DNA of 64,000 bases from positions 3,224,001 through 3,288,000 of the forward strand of contig JANUWI010000001.1 of assembly GCA_025504975.1 (NCBI GenBank). Direction: 5' to 3'. Position numbers and translations under genes: made by a program. The notes beneath the pieces were generated by a model that saw only the letters and a program-made list of their open reading frames with translations, was not told the origin of the DNA and did not search any database. Shown here piece by piece: positions 44,583 to 55,622 of the stretch. The DNA comes from Plenodomus lindquistii. Lineage: Eukaryota > Ascomycota > Dothideomycetes > Pleosporales > Leptosphaeriaceae. Every line of letters begins with the position of its first letter. Position 1 is the first letter of the stretch.

Positions 44583-46377
44583 ATGGTCATCAAATCGAAA
44601 TGGTCACTTCCTATACCCCAGGTCTCTCTTCCAACATACGTCTTCGATTCGCCGACCGCGGAACTCCCTACGGTGCCAGCCTACATCTCTGCAGCTGAGC
44701 CAGACAAGTACAACATCTCACTTGCCGAATTTCGTCTCTATGCGCAGCGATTTGCTTCTGGTCTGCGTCGCGCAGGCCTGCAGGCTGGCGACCGCGTACT
44801 TCTGTTCAGTGGAAACACGCTCTTCTTCCCCTCCGTCCTCATGGGCGTGATCATGGCAGAAGGCGTCTTCACAGGCGCGAATCCGACATATGTTGCGCGA
44901 GAACTGGCCTACCAGCTGAAAGACAGTGGTGCGCGGTTCCTCATCTGTGCAGAAGGAAGCCTTGAGACGGGCATCAAAGCTGCACAGGAGATTGGCATGA
45001 GCGCTGATCGAATCTTCATCTTCGACGATGGAATCGCAACATTTGAAGGCAAGACTGCAGAGAAGCGCACCGAAATGGGCACAATACGGCCCTGGACTGC
45101 ACTCCTGGACACCCCAGAACGCGGCGCCGCATACGCGTGGCCCAACCTAACCACCAAAGAAGAGCTCGACCGCGTCATAGCGCTCAATTACTCCTCTGGC
45201 ACAACTGGAGTCGCAAAAGGCGTCATGATCACCCACAAAAACTACGTCGCAAATTGCATCCAGCAAATTCACTTGAGCTCCCTGGCTTCAGACTACCAAG
45301 AGAAGCTCCCAAAGAGGAGGCTCCTCTGTTTCCTCCCGCTGTACCACGCCATGGCCCAAACCACCTTCTGCGTTAACGCCTGCAAGCAGCGCATCCCCGT
45401 GTACATGATGCCGAAATTCGACTTCCTCGAGATGCTACAGTACACGCAAAACTACAAAATCACCGACCTCGTCCTCGTTCCACCCGTCGTCGTGGCCATG
45501 ACCAAACACCCTGCGACGCGGAAATTCAATCTCTCGTCCGTGGAATTTGTGGGGTCAGGCGCTGCACCACTAGGTCGCGAGATCTGCGAGGCATTTGAGA
45601 AGATCTGGAGCAATGGACAGGTGAATGTGAAGCAAGGGTGGGGTATGACCGAGGTTACGTGTGCGGCGACGGGATTTCATCCCGAGAAACGATCGGAGAG
45701 CTTTGCGGTCGGGGAGCTGTTGGCGAATATTGAGGCGAAGATTGTGCAGGATGATGAGGGGAAGATGGAAGCGCCGCGGGGTGAAAGGGGCGAGATTTGG
45801 GTGAGGGGTCCGAATATCATGAAGGGGTATTGGAATAAGCCTGGACCGACGAAGGATACTCTTACGCCGGATGGGTGGCTGAGGACGGGTGATGTGGCGT
45901 ATGTTGATGAGGATAATTACTTCTTCATTGTTGATCGGATGAAGGTAAGCGGACTGGGGTTTGACTGGCACAAGCAGACACTGATATTCGGCAGGAGTTG
46001 ATCAAGGTCAAGGGCCTTCAGGTTGCACCAGCGGAGCTAGAAGCCCTCTTGCTGGATCACCCGGATGTGCAGGATGCAGCAGTCATTGGTGTCGACAAGT
46101 AAGTCGGTGATTTCTCGCTGACGAAGACATACTAATAAATGCTAGTAATGGCGATGAACTCCCACGCGCCTACATCATGCCTCAATCACCAGATAGAGCT
46201 ACCCCTGAAGTAGCAGAGAACATCAAGAGCTGGATAGCCGAGAAAGTGTCACGGCATAAGCGTCTGGAAGGTGGTGTTCACTTTATCGATGCGGTGCCCA
46301 AGAACCCGTCTGGCAAGATCTTAAGGAAGCTGTTGAGAGAGAAAGCGGCGCTGGAGGATACTAAAGCTAAGCTATAG
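44583..46377 (+). CDS. Peroxisomal 4-coumarate-CoA-ligase-like acyl/aryl-CoA synthetase
   Basis: Exons 44583..45944, 45995..46098 and 46146..46377; 565 residues. The ANL-family motifs are in order: P-loop YSSGTTGVAKG, LCFLPLYHAMAQTT, VGSGAAPLGREI, GWGMTEVT, GEIWVRGPNIMKGYW, GWLRTGDVAYVD, then the hinge and C-terminal lid KVKGLQVAPAELEALL and PKNPSGKILRKLLR with the catalytic Lys. The protein ends AKL, a canonical PTS1 signal, so it should enter peroxisomes. It activates a carboxylic acid (fatty, hydroxycinnamic or other aryl acid) through an adenylate to the CoA thioester; substrate cannot be read from sequence. No polyketide or other cluster genes lie beside it. Confidence 0.93.
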
Positions 46378-47550
46378 ACAGTGCGATTTGCATGCCATGT
46401 GGGATCGGTCGCACACTCAGAGAGGGGGCTTTCTCGTTGGCTTAAGATCCTAGTAGCACCTATTGATTGTATAATTATATTGCAACAAAAACCTTGTGTT
46501 GATCTTCTAAGTTATTCGGAGCTTATCTTCGACACCTTGCGGTATACTAGTGCATGTTCATGTGGCTTCGGCATGTAATGGTACGGATATTTACGAGCCA
46601 TCTAGAAGAGAATACCACGACCTGTGTCTGGAAGTGAGCTTGCGAGACGGCTAGCCTCGGATCATATCAAAAGTGTTGCAGCTTTGTTGATTCCGCTACA
46701 ACACCCGCGCTTCTGCAAGGCGTTGTCAGGTTGCAGCAGTGTCTGAAGCTCAATTTACGTGATTGAAGCTGGAATGAGCTCTGAAATTCGTAGTTTGCAT
46801 AAATCTGCCGCGCCCATATATACACGTGGCTCTTCTTGAGCGTGCAGGCGCTTCTTCACTGTGGACTTGTGGGGTAATCTTCAGTTGCTTCGCTGGCCGT
46901 CCTTTGCTGCCCTCAGCTCATCCATCTTCTTCACGCGCTCCTTGAATTCGACATATTGGCACTTTTCGTATGAGTGCCTCTCGTCCTGTTGTGTCCGTCA
47001 GCTTCCACATTCACCTGCTGGACCACGTGGTGAAGGCCTACCTCGCACTTCCATGGCAGATAGTACTCGTCGTGCCGACACCGGTTCAATGGGATCAGGA
47101 GATGTGCGCATGAGTCTCGGTATGGGAGGGGCAGTCTGGCGGCGCTCATCTCCTCACGGGTAGCCTCTACACATGGCAGTCAGCGACTTTGTATCTCGCC
47201 GGCCGTGATTGGACGCAGCGTGGCTGGCTGGACTCACTCCTCGGCTCGCCGCTGAGGCCGACGGCATTCTTTATCGACTCGGTGACGGTCATGGTGGCAG
47301 CGCAGTGGGGAGTGAAAGCTCAATGGCGGGTGGTCGAGGGTGCTTGTGCTTGCGACTGCTCGTCGTGTGGTTCACCCTCTCACTAGCCACTGCTGTCGGC
47401 AAAGGCCCGCTCCAGTCACCGCCCGGGCAATAGCAAGCTTGGCGCGAACGCGAACGTCGCGACTTCGCGTCTCACCAACTTCACGACCTCACGAAGTCAC
47501 GCTGCGCCCGCCAGTTACCCTTGTCCGCCCCGCCAATTTGCCAGACGACC
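46378..47550. other. Intergenic upstream of mbp1
   Basis: No gene. The segment just before mbp1 (about 47436-47470) is dense in CGCGAA/ACGCGA/TCGCGA words. Confidence 0.45.
47436..47470. promoter_or_regulatory. Cluster of CGCG-containing elements upstream of mbp1
   Basis: GGCGCGAACGCGAACGTCGC and the following CGACTTCGCG lie about 100 bp before the mbp1 ATG. They resemble MCB/SCB/E2F-like boxes (ACGCGT, CNCGAAA, CGCGAA) bound by MBF/SBF. Self-regulation is inference. Confidence 0.3.
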
Positions 47551-49795
47551 ATGGTCAAGATGCCTCCGGCGCCGGATGGCAAGATCTACTCGGCAACATA
47601 CAGCAATGTAAGCCGCCATGTCTGCCTGCGTGCGTGCGTGCTGGTGCTGTGACTGGCGCTGCGATAGCCGAGGAACGATTGCTGCTTGATTGATGCGCAT
47701 GCTTCGCGCTGAAGCCTGGCATGCCCCCCCAATTGGCACGACCATTTCACTGACTCACCTTCGCCAGGTCCCCGTCTACGAATGCAATGTCAACGGCAAC
47801 CATGTCATGCGCCGGCGTGCCGACGACTGGATCAACGCAACCCACATCCTCAAGGTCGCCGACTACGACAAGCCCGCGCGCACCCGTATTCTGGAGCGCG
47901 AAGTCCAAAAGGGGGTCCATGAGAAGGTGCAGGGCGGATATGGAAAGTACCAGGGGACGTGGATACCGCTCGAGGAAGGGCGACACCTTGCCGAGCGCAA
48001 CGGCGTGCTGGACAAGATGCGCGCGATATTCGACTACATACCCGGCGATAGGAGTCCACCGCCTGCACCCAAGCATGCGACTGCAGCCTCGAACAGGATG
48101 AAGCCACCCCGACAGAGTGCAGCCGCCGTCGCAGCCGCAGCGAGGAAAGCAGCGAATGCATACTCTCTAGAAAACATGCAATCTTTCGTGACGAACCCTG
48201 CACAGTCCCAGGTCAGCGAGGAACAGTACGAGCCGTCGCAAGTCCGCTCGCAAATCTACCGCGACGAGACGCCAGACAACGAGACGGTCGTGTCAGAATC
48301 CATGCTCGGCGATCACGACCTGATGGATTCGCAGTACTCTGTGGGCAGTCGCAAGCGCAAGAGGGGTATCGATCAGATGTCGCTGCTTGACCAACAACAT
48401 CAAATATGGGCCGATCAGCTCCTCGACTACTTCATGCTGTTGGACCACGAAGCCGCCGTCTCCTGGCCAGAACCACCAACAAGCATCAACCTGGACCGAC
48501 CCATTGATGAAAAGGGCCATGCCGCCATGCATTGGGCAGCAGCCATGGGTGATGTGGGCGTAGTAAAAGAGCTGATCAATCGGGGGGCGCGCATAGATTG
48601 CCTGTCCAACAACCTGGAGACGCCGTTAATGCGCGCTGTCATGTTCACCAACAACTTCGACAAGGAGACAATGCCAAGCATGGTCAAGATCTTCCAGCAG
48701 ACGGTCCACAGAACTGACTGGTTTGGCAGTACTGTCTTCCATCACATCGCGGCGACTACAAGCAGTTCAAACAAATACGTGTGTGCACGGTGGTATCTGG
48801 ACTGCATCATCAACAAGCTATCCGAGACTTGGATACCTGAAGAAGTCACACGGCTACTAAATGCGCAAGATCAGAACGGAGACACGGCGATTATGATTGC
48901 TGCAAGAAACGGGGCGAGAAAGTGTGTGAGGAGTCTACTTGGTCGCAATGTCGTGGTTGACATACCAAACAAAAATGGGGAGACAGCAGACGATCTGATC
49001 CGAGAACTCAATCAACGACGGAGAATGCATGGTCGAACGCGGCAAGCTTCATCATCACCGTTTGCGCCACCACCTGAGCATCGTCTGAACGGCCATGGTG
49101 TACAGCTAGATGGTGGGCCTTTGATACCCGTCCCTTTTCCAAGCATGACTGCACGCGAACCGACACAATATCGATCACAAACTGCGTCACATCTCATGAC
49201 GAAAGTGGCACCAACTCTGCTGGAGAAATGTGAGGAGCTTGCTGCGGCATACGAGTCAGAACTGCAAGAAAAGGAAATGGAGTCTTGTGATGCTGAACGA
49301 GTAGTCAAGCGGCGACAAGCAGAGCTCGAAGCTGTGCGAAAGCAAGTAGCAGAGCTGCAAGGCATGAGTAATGGTCTACATATCGACTTGAATGACGAGG
49401 AAGCAGACCGACAACAAGAGGAAGAGCTACGATTGCTGGTAGAAGATGCAGAGTCGCTGCTTGAGATTGAGCAGAAGGCCGAACTGAGACGACTGTGCAG
49501 TAGCGTACCACAACCAAATAACAGCCATTCGCCCGTCGATATCAATGAGAAGATGCGATTAGCTCTGTTACTACACCGGGCACAATTGGAGCGGCGAGAG
49601 CTAGTGCGAGAAGTCGTTGGCAATCTCTCGGTGGCTGGGATGAGCGAAAAGCAAGGGACGTACAAGAAGCTCATTGCAAAGGCTCTCGGTGAGCGGGAAG
49701 AAGACGTCGAGTCGATGCTTCCTGAAATCTTGCAAGAGCTGGAAGAAGCAGAGACGCAAGAGCGAGCAGAGGTGTTGGACGGCAGTCCCCTGTGA
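47551..49795 (+). CDS. mbp1: APSES/ankyrin transcription factor, MBF subunit Mbp1-like
   Basis: Exons 47551..47607 and 47768..49795; 694 residues. The DNA-binding APSES/KilA-N domain starts in exon 1 (MPPAPDGKIYSATYSN) and continues VPVYECNVNGNHVMRRRADD, WINATHILKVADYDKPARTR and GGYGKYQGTWIPLEEGRHLA. Ankyrin repeats follow (GHAAMHWAAAMGDVGVVKEL, NGDTAIMIAARNGARKCVRS). The C-terminal 250 residues form a long charged coiled coil, used for pairing with Swi6. The order APSES, ankyrin, coiled coil and the size fit Mbp1/Res-type subunits that switch on G1/S genes in the nucleus. Developmental APSES factors (StuA, Xbp1) lack these ankyrin repeats, and Swi6 lacks the N-terminal DNA-binding domain. 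Confidence 0.92.
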
Positions 49796-50624
49796 GCTCA
49801 AAAGCGTGTATTCGTTTCTTGGTCTTCTGTTTTCTTTCGCAAGCGTTTCCAGTGTCTTTGAACTGTACAGTCCAGTCCGGTGTCAGCTCTGTCTGCTTTT
49901 ATGATTGCAGCAGATAGGGATCATATTTACGACGAGATATCTACCATCTACTATCCATAACTATCATAATGTAGAGTCGGTATGCTATGCTGGTTCAACA
50001 CAAGCGCTCGTCCCTCCGTGAGAGCAAAGTGTAATTCCACGAATGAAACATTGCTACTTTCCCTTGGTAACAGTACATGAGGCTCCACCAGACCAAGCGA
50101 GTCAGCGGTGTCGGTCATTTGGAAGAGCCCTAGCGGACGCAGCACGGCGTGGGCTCCCAAGATGATTTGATCACACAGGCCACGCCAAGCTGCAAACCGG
50201 ATTGCGTGATGCCACCACCTGCAGACTAACACGGCGTACATGGACTGGCTTGTCTTGTTTGGAGCATCGAGTGTTGAGAAGGATGCAGCGCAGCGCTTCA
50301 GTCGGCAGCGAAGACGCGCAAGACGGAGGTTTGGCGGATGCCCATTGGCTGGTTGGGGGTCCGCAGGGCTCCGCCTCACGGGCATTACAGGGGCGCACGT
50401 TTGGGCGCTGTGCAGAGACGACTTGAAGCCAGATTGTACGTGTAGAGCAGGTGTATCAGCAGCCACAGAGCAAGAACGCCCGAGAGCCCCTCCCCCCCAG
50501 GACCGTCACGCCCCCCAATCCGATCCAATCCCACACGCCCCGAGTCTCAGTCTCCACTCGGCTGCCCTTTTCGCACGCGGCGCCCCATCTGTCATCTGCA
50601 CCGCCTGGCAACCAACCGCCTTAT
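49796..50624. other. Intergenic, mbp1 3' flank and transporter leader
   Basis: The frame of the next gene stays open about 170 bp upstream of its first ATG, so the 3' part is probably 5' UTR. Nothing else is supported. Confidence 0.45.
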
Positions 50625-52276
50625 ATGCCTGAGTCTATTCCGCTGCGGCACAAGGGAAAAACAGCTGGTCCGCGGCCTCGCACTCTCGCCCACACGCTCT
50701 CCGACGACTTTCACTTTGAGGACAGGAGCACCACGCCGCCCATTGGCGTGTTTACCGACATCCACCCCAGGCGGGCTGCAAGGCACACAGAGCCGGACAG
50801 CGCAGACAACTCGGACGTCGAGTTTGACGACTGGGATGAGCACGACGCCGCAGCCATGCCGTCAGACCTGAGACCCTCCCAGGAGCGCGCGCGCGGCGAC
50901 GGGCGAGCGAATGCGCCGCTGCTGGGCCGTCACAAAGACGAGGGCGAGGGCGCAGAGGGCGCAGGCATGGGCAGGAGCACACACCACTTCCACGAGCGGG
51001 ATCCCGAGTCACAGGCAAAGTTTGAGACGCGGAGACGCTACACATACGCCGCCTTTCTCCTTGCGCTGAGCCTGGTCAGCTTCACCGTGCAGACCGAGAC
51101 TGCAGTCTACATCCAGCACCAGCTCAAATGGGAGAAGCCATATTGCATGTTGTACATGACCCACGGCTCCTGGGTCCTCCTCTGGCCTGCCATGCTGGCC
51201 ATCTTGCGTCTTCAGAACTGGTCAACGCCCTGGCCCACCTTCTGGCGCAGACACGTCCAGCTCCTGCGCCAAACCGCCTTGATGGTCCAGCACCAGACCC
51301 TTCACCCCACACCTCGCCAATCCCTCGTTTCCCCCGTGCCCCACATGATCAAGATGGCAACCTTCATCACCTGCGCCCTCACCCTCGCTGGCGGATCCTG
51401 GTACGTCGCCGTCAACCAAACCACCGCCTCCGACCTCACCGCAATCTACAATTGCAGCGCCTTCTTCGCCTACGCCTTCAGCATCCCCATCTTACACGAA
51501 AAAGTCCGCGCGGGCAAAGTCGTCGCCGTCGCCATTGCCATTGCCGGCGTCTTCGTCGTAGCATACGGCGACACATCCCCCGCAAAACACGGCTCCAAAT
51601 CTGGCGGTGGAGCAGGCGGCGACAAGGCCCCTCCATCCCAAGAAGCCGAGAACCGGGCATTTGGCAACATGGTGATTGGCATTGGCTCAGTCCTCTACGG
51701 GCTGTACGAGGTGCTGTACAAGAAACTTGCATGTCCGCCCGAGGGCGCAGCACCAGACAAGGGTGTCATTTTCGCAAACACCTTTGGCAGCATGATTGGC
51801 GCTTTCACACTATGCGTGCTTTGGGTTCCGTTGCCTGTGTTGCATTTCATGGGATGGGAGATTTTTCAGCTGCCTAGGGGTGAGCAGGCGTGGATGATGG
51901 CGATTAGTGTGTTGGCGAATGCTAGTATGTTATCCTTCCTTAACCCTATCCACTCATCTTATCTATCTATCAATCAGGAATCAGAAAATATACATTCTAA
52001 CAAAATAAACTAGCCTTCTCAGGAGCCTTCCTCGCCCTCATATCACTCACCTCGCCCGTCCTCTCCTCCGTCGCCGCTCTCCTCACCATCTTCATCGTTG
52101 CGATTGTCGATCAGCTCCTGCCCCCTCCTCTTAACTCGCCGCTCACGCCCGCTGCGATTGTCGGCGGACTGCTGATTATTGGCGCATTCATACTGTTGAG
52201 TTATGCAACGTACAAGGAAATGGACGAAGAGAGACGGCATAAATTGGAAGAAAGTCCCAGCGAACTCGACGACTAG
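50625..52276 (+). CDS. EamA/DMT-family membrane transporter, YML018C/Thi74-like
   Basis: Exons 50625..51924 and 52014..52276; 520 residues. A long hydrophilic head rich in Asp/Glu (DNSDVEFDDWDEHDAAAMPS) and Arg precedes about ten membrane helices, beginning YAAFLLALSLVSFTVQTETA. Drug/metabolite-transporter features include WYVAVNQTTASDLTAIYNCS, the helix FAYAFSIPILHEKVRAGKVV, and in exon 2 SGAFLALISLTSPVLSSVAA. The intron acceptor at 52012-52013 restores LANATFSGAFL in frame. Yeast relatives (YML018C, Thi74) are vacuolar or mitochondrial membrane proteins with poorly known substrates. The first ATG was taken as start; an N-terminal extension through an unseen exon is possible. Confidence 0.87.
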
Positions 52277-52996
52277 CCCTCGTTTTTCGGGGCGGCGAGG
52301 ATTAGATTCGGACATAGATTTCGTTTCGGCTGAAGGGGGCAGGAGTGGGCGGCGTACTGATAACTTTTGTTTTATTTTATTTTCTTCCCCTTAGCCCAGG
52401 GATTCCTTGGATCAAACTTTGAGACCGACATCGACATTAGGGTGGGTGTGGACTGGGTACATAATTTGGTCTCCTTGCACTCGTTTCCCCATTTTTTCTT
52501 CCACGGTAATTGGGATTCGTGGGTTATAGTACTGTGTGTGTAAAGTCACAGTTCATGGTCTTGGGGCACCCTCAAAGCATTACTCAAAACGGCGCAACCG
52601 GCGTAGGTACATGGCATAGACGCCTTAGCGTTCGCCCTCTTCTCTGGCTGGTGTATCAATTGCATCCTTTCACTATTGGTTTTCAAAATACGGGTCCTGT
52701 GATCCCTTTCACTTGTTGTATGCTACGACGTAATCCTTTGAAACTAAAAAGGAAATAACAGTGCAACAAAAACAGAACAAGTATAAGTAATTACATAAAT
52801 TCCAAAGATAGATAGTGGGTGGAGTATATTATCTACGAAAGCATCACATAGTACTACGTATGTTAGGAGTGCCTTGGATCGACCACGGAACAGCGGACCG
52901 CTCCACTCTCCACCGAGACCCTGCATCACCCTCTCCCTCTTCAGCACACTGACACGCGCCACCTGGAGTGTACAATCACAATCACATCTTGACAAG
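52277..52996. other. Intergenic, transporter 3' flank and PTPA promoter
   Basis: About 720 bp. A/T-rich sequence near 52740-52830 may contain core promoter elements. No gene is supported. Confidence 0.45.
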
Positions 52997-54280
52997 ATGA
53001 CACAACCGCAACCACAACCCACGACCTCGCCTCCGCCAGACCTCAGCAACAAGCTCCCCAGACTCATCCCCCGCAAACGCGCTCCCTCAAATCGCGAACC
53101 GCCCTCCGCTCCTCCCCCACCTACGCCTGCGCTATCCTCGCCGCCAAACCTCGAGGGCCATGTATACACGCGCCCGAGTCGCAGAATTCTGAGTCCCGAA
53201 GACCACACACTATTTCTCAAGAGCGAAACTTGCACGCTCGTCGAGGCCTTCATTTTCAACATCTCAGACAGCGTGCGCGACCGGCCAATCTCCAGCATCA
53301 AGGACTCTGAAATCACAGACACCGTTGGCAAGATCATACGCATACTCTCAGAAGCGGAAAAGGTGCTCGACCGCTGCCCCCCAGAAGACACCGGCTCGCG
53401 GTTCGGCAACCCCGTCTTCCGCACCTTCCTCGACGAAATCAAAGTCCAACTCCCATCATGGCACGCCCAACTCGGTCTCACAAACCCCAGCCAGGTGGAC
53501 GAAATATCAACCTACATGCTCAACTCCATGGGCAACAAACGCCGCATAGACTACGGCTCCGGCCACGAACTAAACTTCTTCCTCTGGCTCCTCTGCCTAA
53601 ACCGGCTCTCCCTCCTCCCACCCGCAACCTTCCCTGCGCTCGCCCTCACCGTCCTCCCAGCCTACCTCCACCTCATGCGCCGCATCCAATCATCCTACTA
53701 CCTCGAGCCCGCCGGTTCCCACGGCGTCTGGGGCCTCGACGACTACCAATTCCTGCCCTTCCTCTTCGGCGCAGCCCAACTCCTACACCACCCTTACATC
53801 ACCCCAAAAAGCATCCACAACGCCCTTGTCCTCGAGGAAGAAGCGAAAAACTACCTCTACCTCGACCAAATCGCCTTTGTCAACAGCGTCAAGAATGTCG
53901 ACGGTCTGCGCTGGCATTCCCCCATGCTCGACGACATTTCCTCGGCAAAGAATTGGGGCAAGATTGAGGCGGGCATGCGTAAAATGTTGAGAAAGGAGAT
54001 TTTGGAAAAGTTGCCGGTTATGCAGCATTTTTTGTTTGGGAGCTTGATTCCTCCTGTGGAGGGTATGAGTACCGAGGAGGAGGCGGGCGTGGAGCACGAG
54101 GAGGAGGAGAGTGAGGGTGGGGAGGTTAAGGTGTTTGATGATGAGATGGGGAAGAGACATGTTCATGCGGCGGTGGGGTGGGGGGATTGCTGTGGGATAA
54201 GAGTGCCGGCTGCGGTGGGGGCGGAGGGTGAGGCGAGGAAAGGTGGCGCGAGGGGGTTGAGGAGAGTGCCTTTTGACTAG
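52997..54280 (+). CDS. PP2A phosphatase activator (PTPA/Rrd-type peptidyl-prolyl isomerase)
   Basis: Intronless, 427 residues from the ATG at 52997. After a Pro-rich head the PTPA fold is evident: RRILSPEDHTLFLKSETCTL, SRFGNPVFRTFLDEI, IDYGSGHELNFFLWLLCLNR, YYLEPAGSHGVWGLDDYQFL, FGAAQLLHHPYITPKSIHNA, WGKIEAGMRKMLRKEIL and the terminal GWGDCCGIRVPAAVGAEGEA. PTPA reactivates protein phosphatase 2A catalytic subunits with ATP and acts in cytosol and nucleus. The sequence between GSGHELNF and LEPAGSHGVWGLDD includes the ATP/PP2A-binding pocket. Rrd1 is likelier than Rrd2 on the SRFGNPVFRTFL region, but I am unsure. It converges on the glutathione peroxidase gene. Confidence 0.93.
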   Translation: MTQPQPQPTTSPPPDLSNKLPRLIPRKRAPSNREPPSAPPPPTPALSSPPNLEGHVYTRPSRRILSPEDHTLFLKSETCTLVEAFIFNISDSVRDRPISSIKDSEITDTVGKIIRILSEAEKVLDRCPPEDTGSRFGNPVFRTFLDEIKVQLPSWHAQLGLTNPSQVDEISTYMLNSMGNKRRIDYGSGHELNFFLWLLCLNRLSLLPPATFPALALTVLPAYLHLMRRIQSSYYLEPAGSHGVWGLDDYQFLPFLFGAAQLLHHPYITPKSIHNALVLEEEAKNYLYLDQIAFVNSVKNVDGLRWHSPMLDDISSAKNWGKIEAGMRKMLRKEILEKLPVMQHFLFGSLIPPVEGMSTEEEAGVEHEEEESEGGEVKVFDDEMGKRHVHAAVGWGDCCGIRVPAAVGAEGEARKGGARGLRRVPFD

Positions 54281-54441
54281 ATGGCATTGAGATGGTCGCA
54301 TGGTGTTTGGATAGTAGTATAGACGGTGTGCGAGGATCATTATGAGATATGACAGCCTCTCAACACAAAGCATAGCACAACAATGATCAAAACAACATTC
54401 TAACCACATATCCCATTCATTCATTCATTCATACATTCATG

Positions 54442-54444
<3 letters not shown>

Positions 54445-54474
<30 letters not shown>
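54445..54474. repeat. (AT)n microsatellite
   Basis: About fifteen AT units in the 260-bp convergent gap between the PTPA and peroxidase genes, preceded by (CATT)n at about 54415-54440. Confidence 0.9.
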
Positions 54475-54476
<2 letters not shown>

Positions 54477-54542
54477 ATGGTATCACTACATCCTCCAGCA
54501 ATTTGCCCGTCGCCGTCATCACTCACCACACAAAAATCCCAT

Positions 54543-55373
54543 CTACGCCTTGAGCGCCTCCTCAATATCCTTCTTCAAATCCTCGGGCTTCTTCGTACTC
54601 GCCCACCTCCCCCTAACCTTGCCATCCTTGCCCACCAGAAACTTTTCAAAGTTCCACTTGACCCGCTTAAGCCCCATGAGTCCTGGTTTCTCATTCTTGA
54701 GCCATTCAAAGGCTGGGTCTGCTTTGTCGCCATTGACCTATTCGCACACACACACACATATACGTTAGCGAGTATTCATTTATGCGGTTCGCAGAACCAC
54801 CCATCCACCCACCCAACACCACACCGATCTACAAGTCATCGCAACCGCCTAGAAACCTCACAAAGTAAAAGAGAGGAGGGGAAGAACTAAGAATTTAAAA
54901 AAAAAGAAGAAAATATATATATATATATACTCACATCAATCTTCCCCAACACCGGAAAACTAACCCCATAATTCAGTTGGCAAAACTCCTGAATCTCATC
55001 GTTACTGCCTGGATCCTGGCCGCCGAATTGGTTGCATGGGAAGCCGAGGATTTCAAATTGGTCGCCGTGAGGGGAAGCCTTGATGTCTTTGTAGAGTTTT
55101 TCGAGACCGGCGAATTGCGGGGTGAAACCGCATTTTGAGGCCGTGTTGACGACGAGGACGACTTTGCCCGAGAGCTGGGAGAGGTCGTAGGGTTGGTCGC
55201 GCTCTGTTGGGGGGGGGGGAAGGGAGGGTTAGTGAGGGTGGGGTGAGGAGCGGGAGGGGAGGGGAGGGTTAGGGTTGGATTGTGTGTAGAGTAGAAGGTA
55301 TATAAGGATAGGTATAGACAGGAGACGTACTGTCCTTTGGCTTAAAGTCGTAGAAACTAGTCGCAGAAGCCAT
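54543..55373 (-). CDS. Thiol glutathione peroxidase (Gpx3/Hyr1-like)
   Basis: Exons 55373..55331, 55203..54935 and 54737..54543; 168 residues from MASATSFYDF. Peroxidatic Cys39 is in NTASKCGFTPQF, with Gln in GFPCNQFGGQ and Trp in VKWNFEKFLVGKDG. The other two cysteines, Cys71 and Cys89, keep the spacing of yeast Gpx3 Cys64 and resolving Cys82. It is a Cys enzyme, not a selenoprotein. It reduces hydroperoxides using thioredoxin and may sense peroxide for a Yap1-type factor. The frame is open upstream to an ATG at 55622, which would add 83 residues rich in Arg, Ala and Thr with no acidic residue in the first 50, like a mitochondrial leader. Intron 2 contains an (AT)n run. Confidence 0.95.
54912..54929. 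repeat. (AT)n run in the peroxidase gene's second intron
   Basis: Nine AT units directly after the donor site GTGAGT. Confidence 0.85.
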
Positions 55374-55622
55374 GGTCGCAAATCTGAATCTCGAGTCTCG
55401 TATCTGAACTGCGTGGACACTGGTATTCCGCAAAGTCTCGATGCCTTGGCAACTTTTAAATCGCAAAAGTCGTCGTGGGCGTGCAAAAACGGTAGATGTC
55501 GTCGTGGGTGTAGCAGCAAGAGCAGCAGCAAGAGCAGCAGTCGTAGTCAAGCTCCGCCGTCTCGGAACATATACCACAGGAGCCCTGGCACACGTCGCAA
55601 CAGCAAAGCGCGGGGCACTCAT

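Noticed and set aside
44583..46377. Part of a secondary-metabolite cluster around the CoA ligase
   Set aside because: Neighbours are a HET protein, a pheromone receptor and a cell-cycle regulator; no synthase, oxidase or transporter of the expected kind adjoins it.
52744..53481. 245-codon minus-strand frame across the PTPA gene
   Set aside because: Antisense shadow of a GC-biased coding region; no domain and no splice support.
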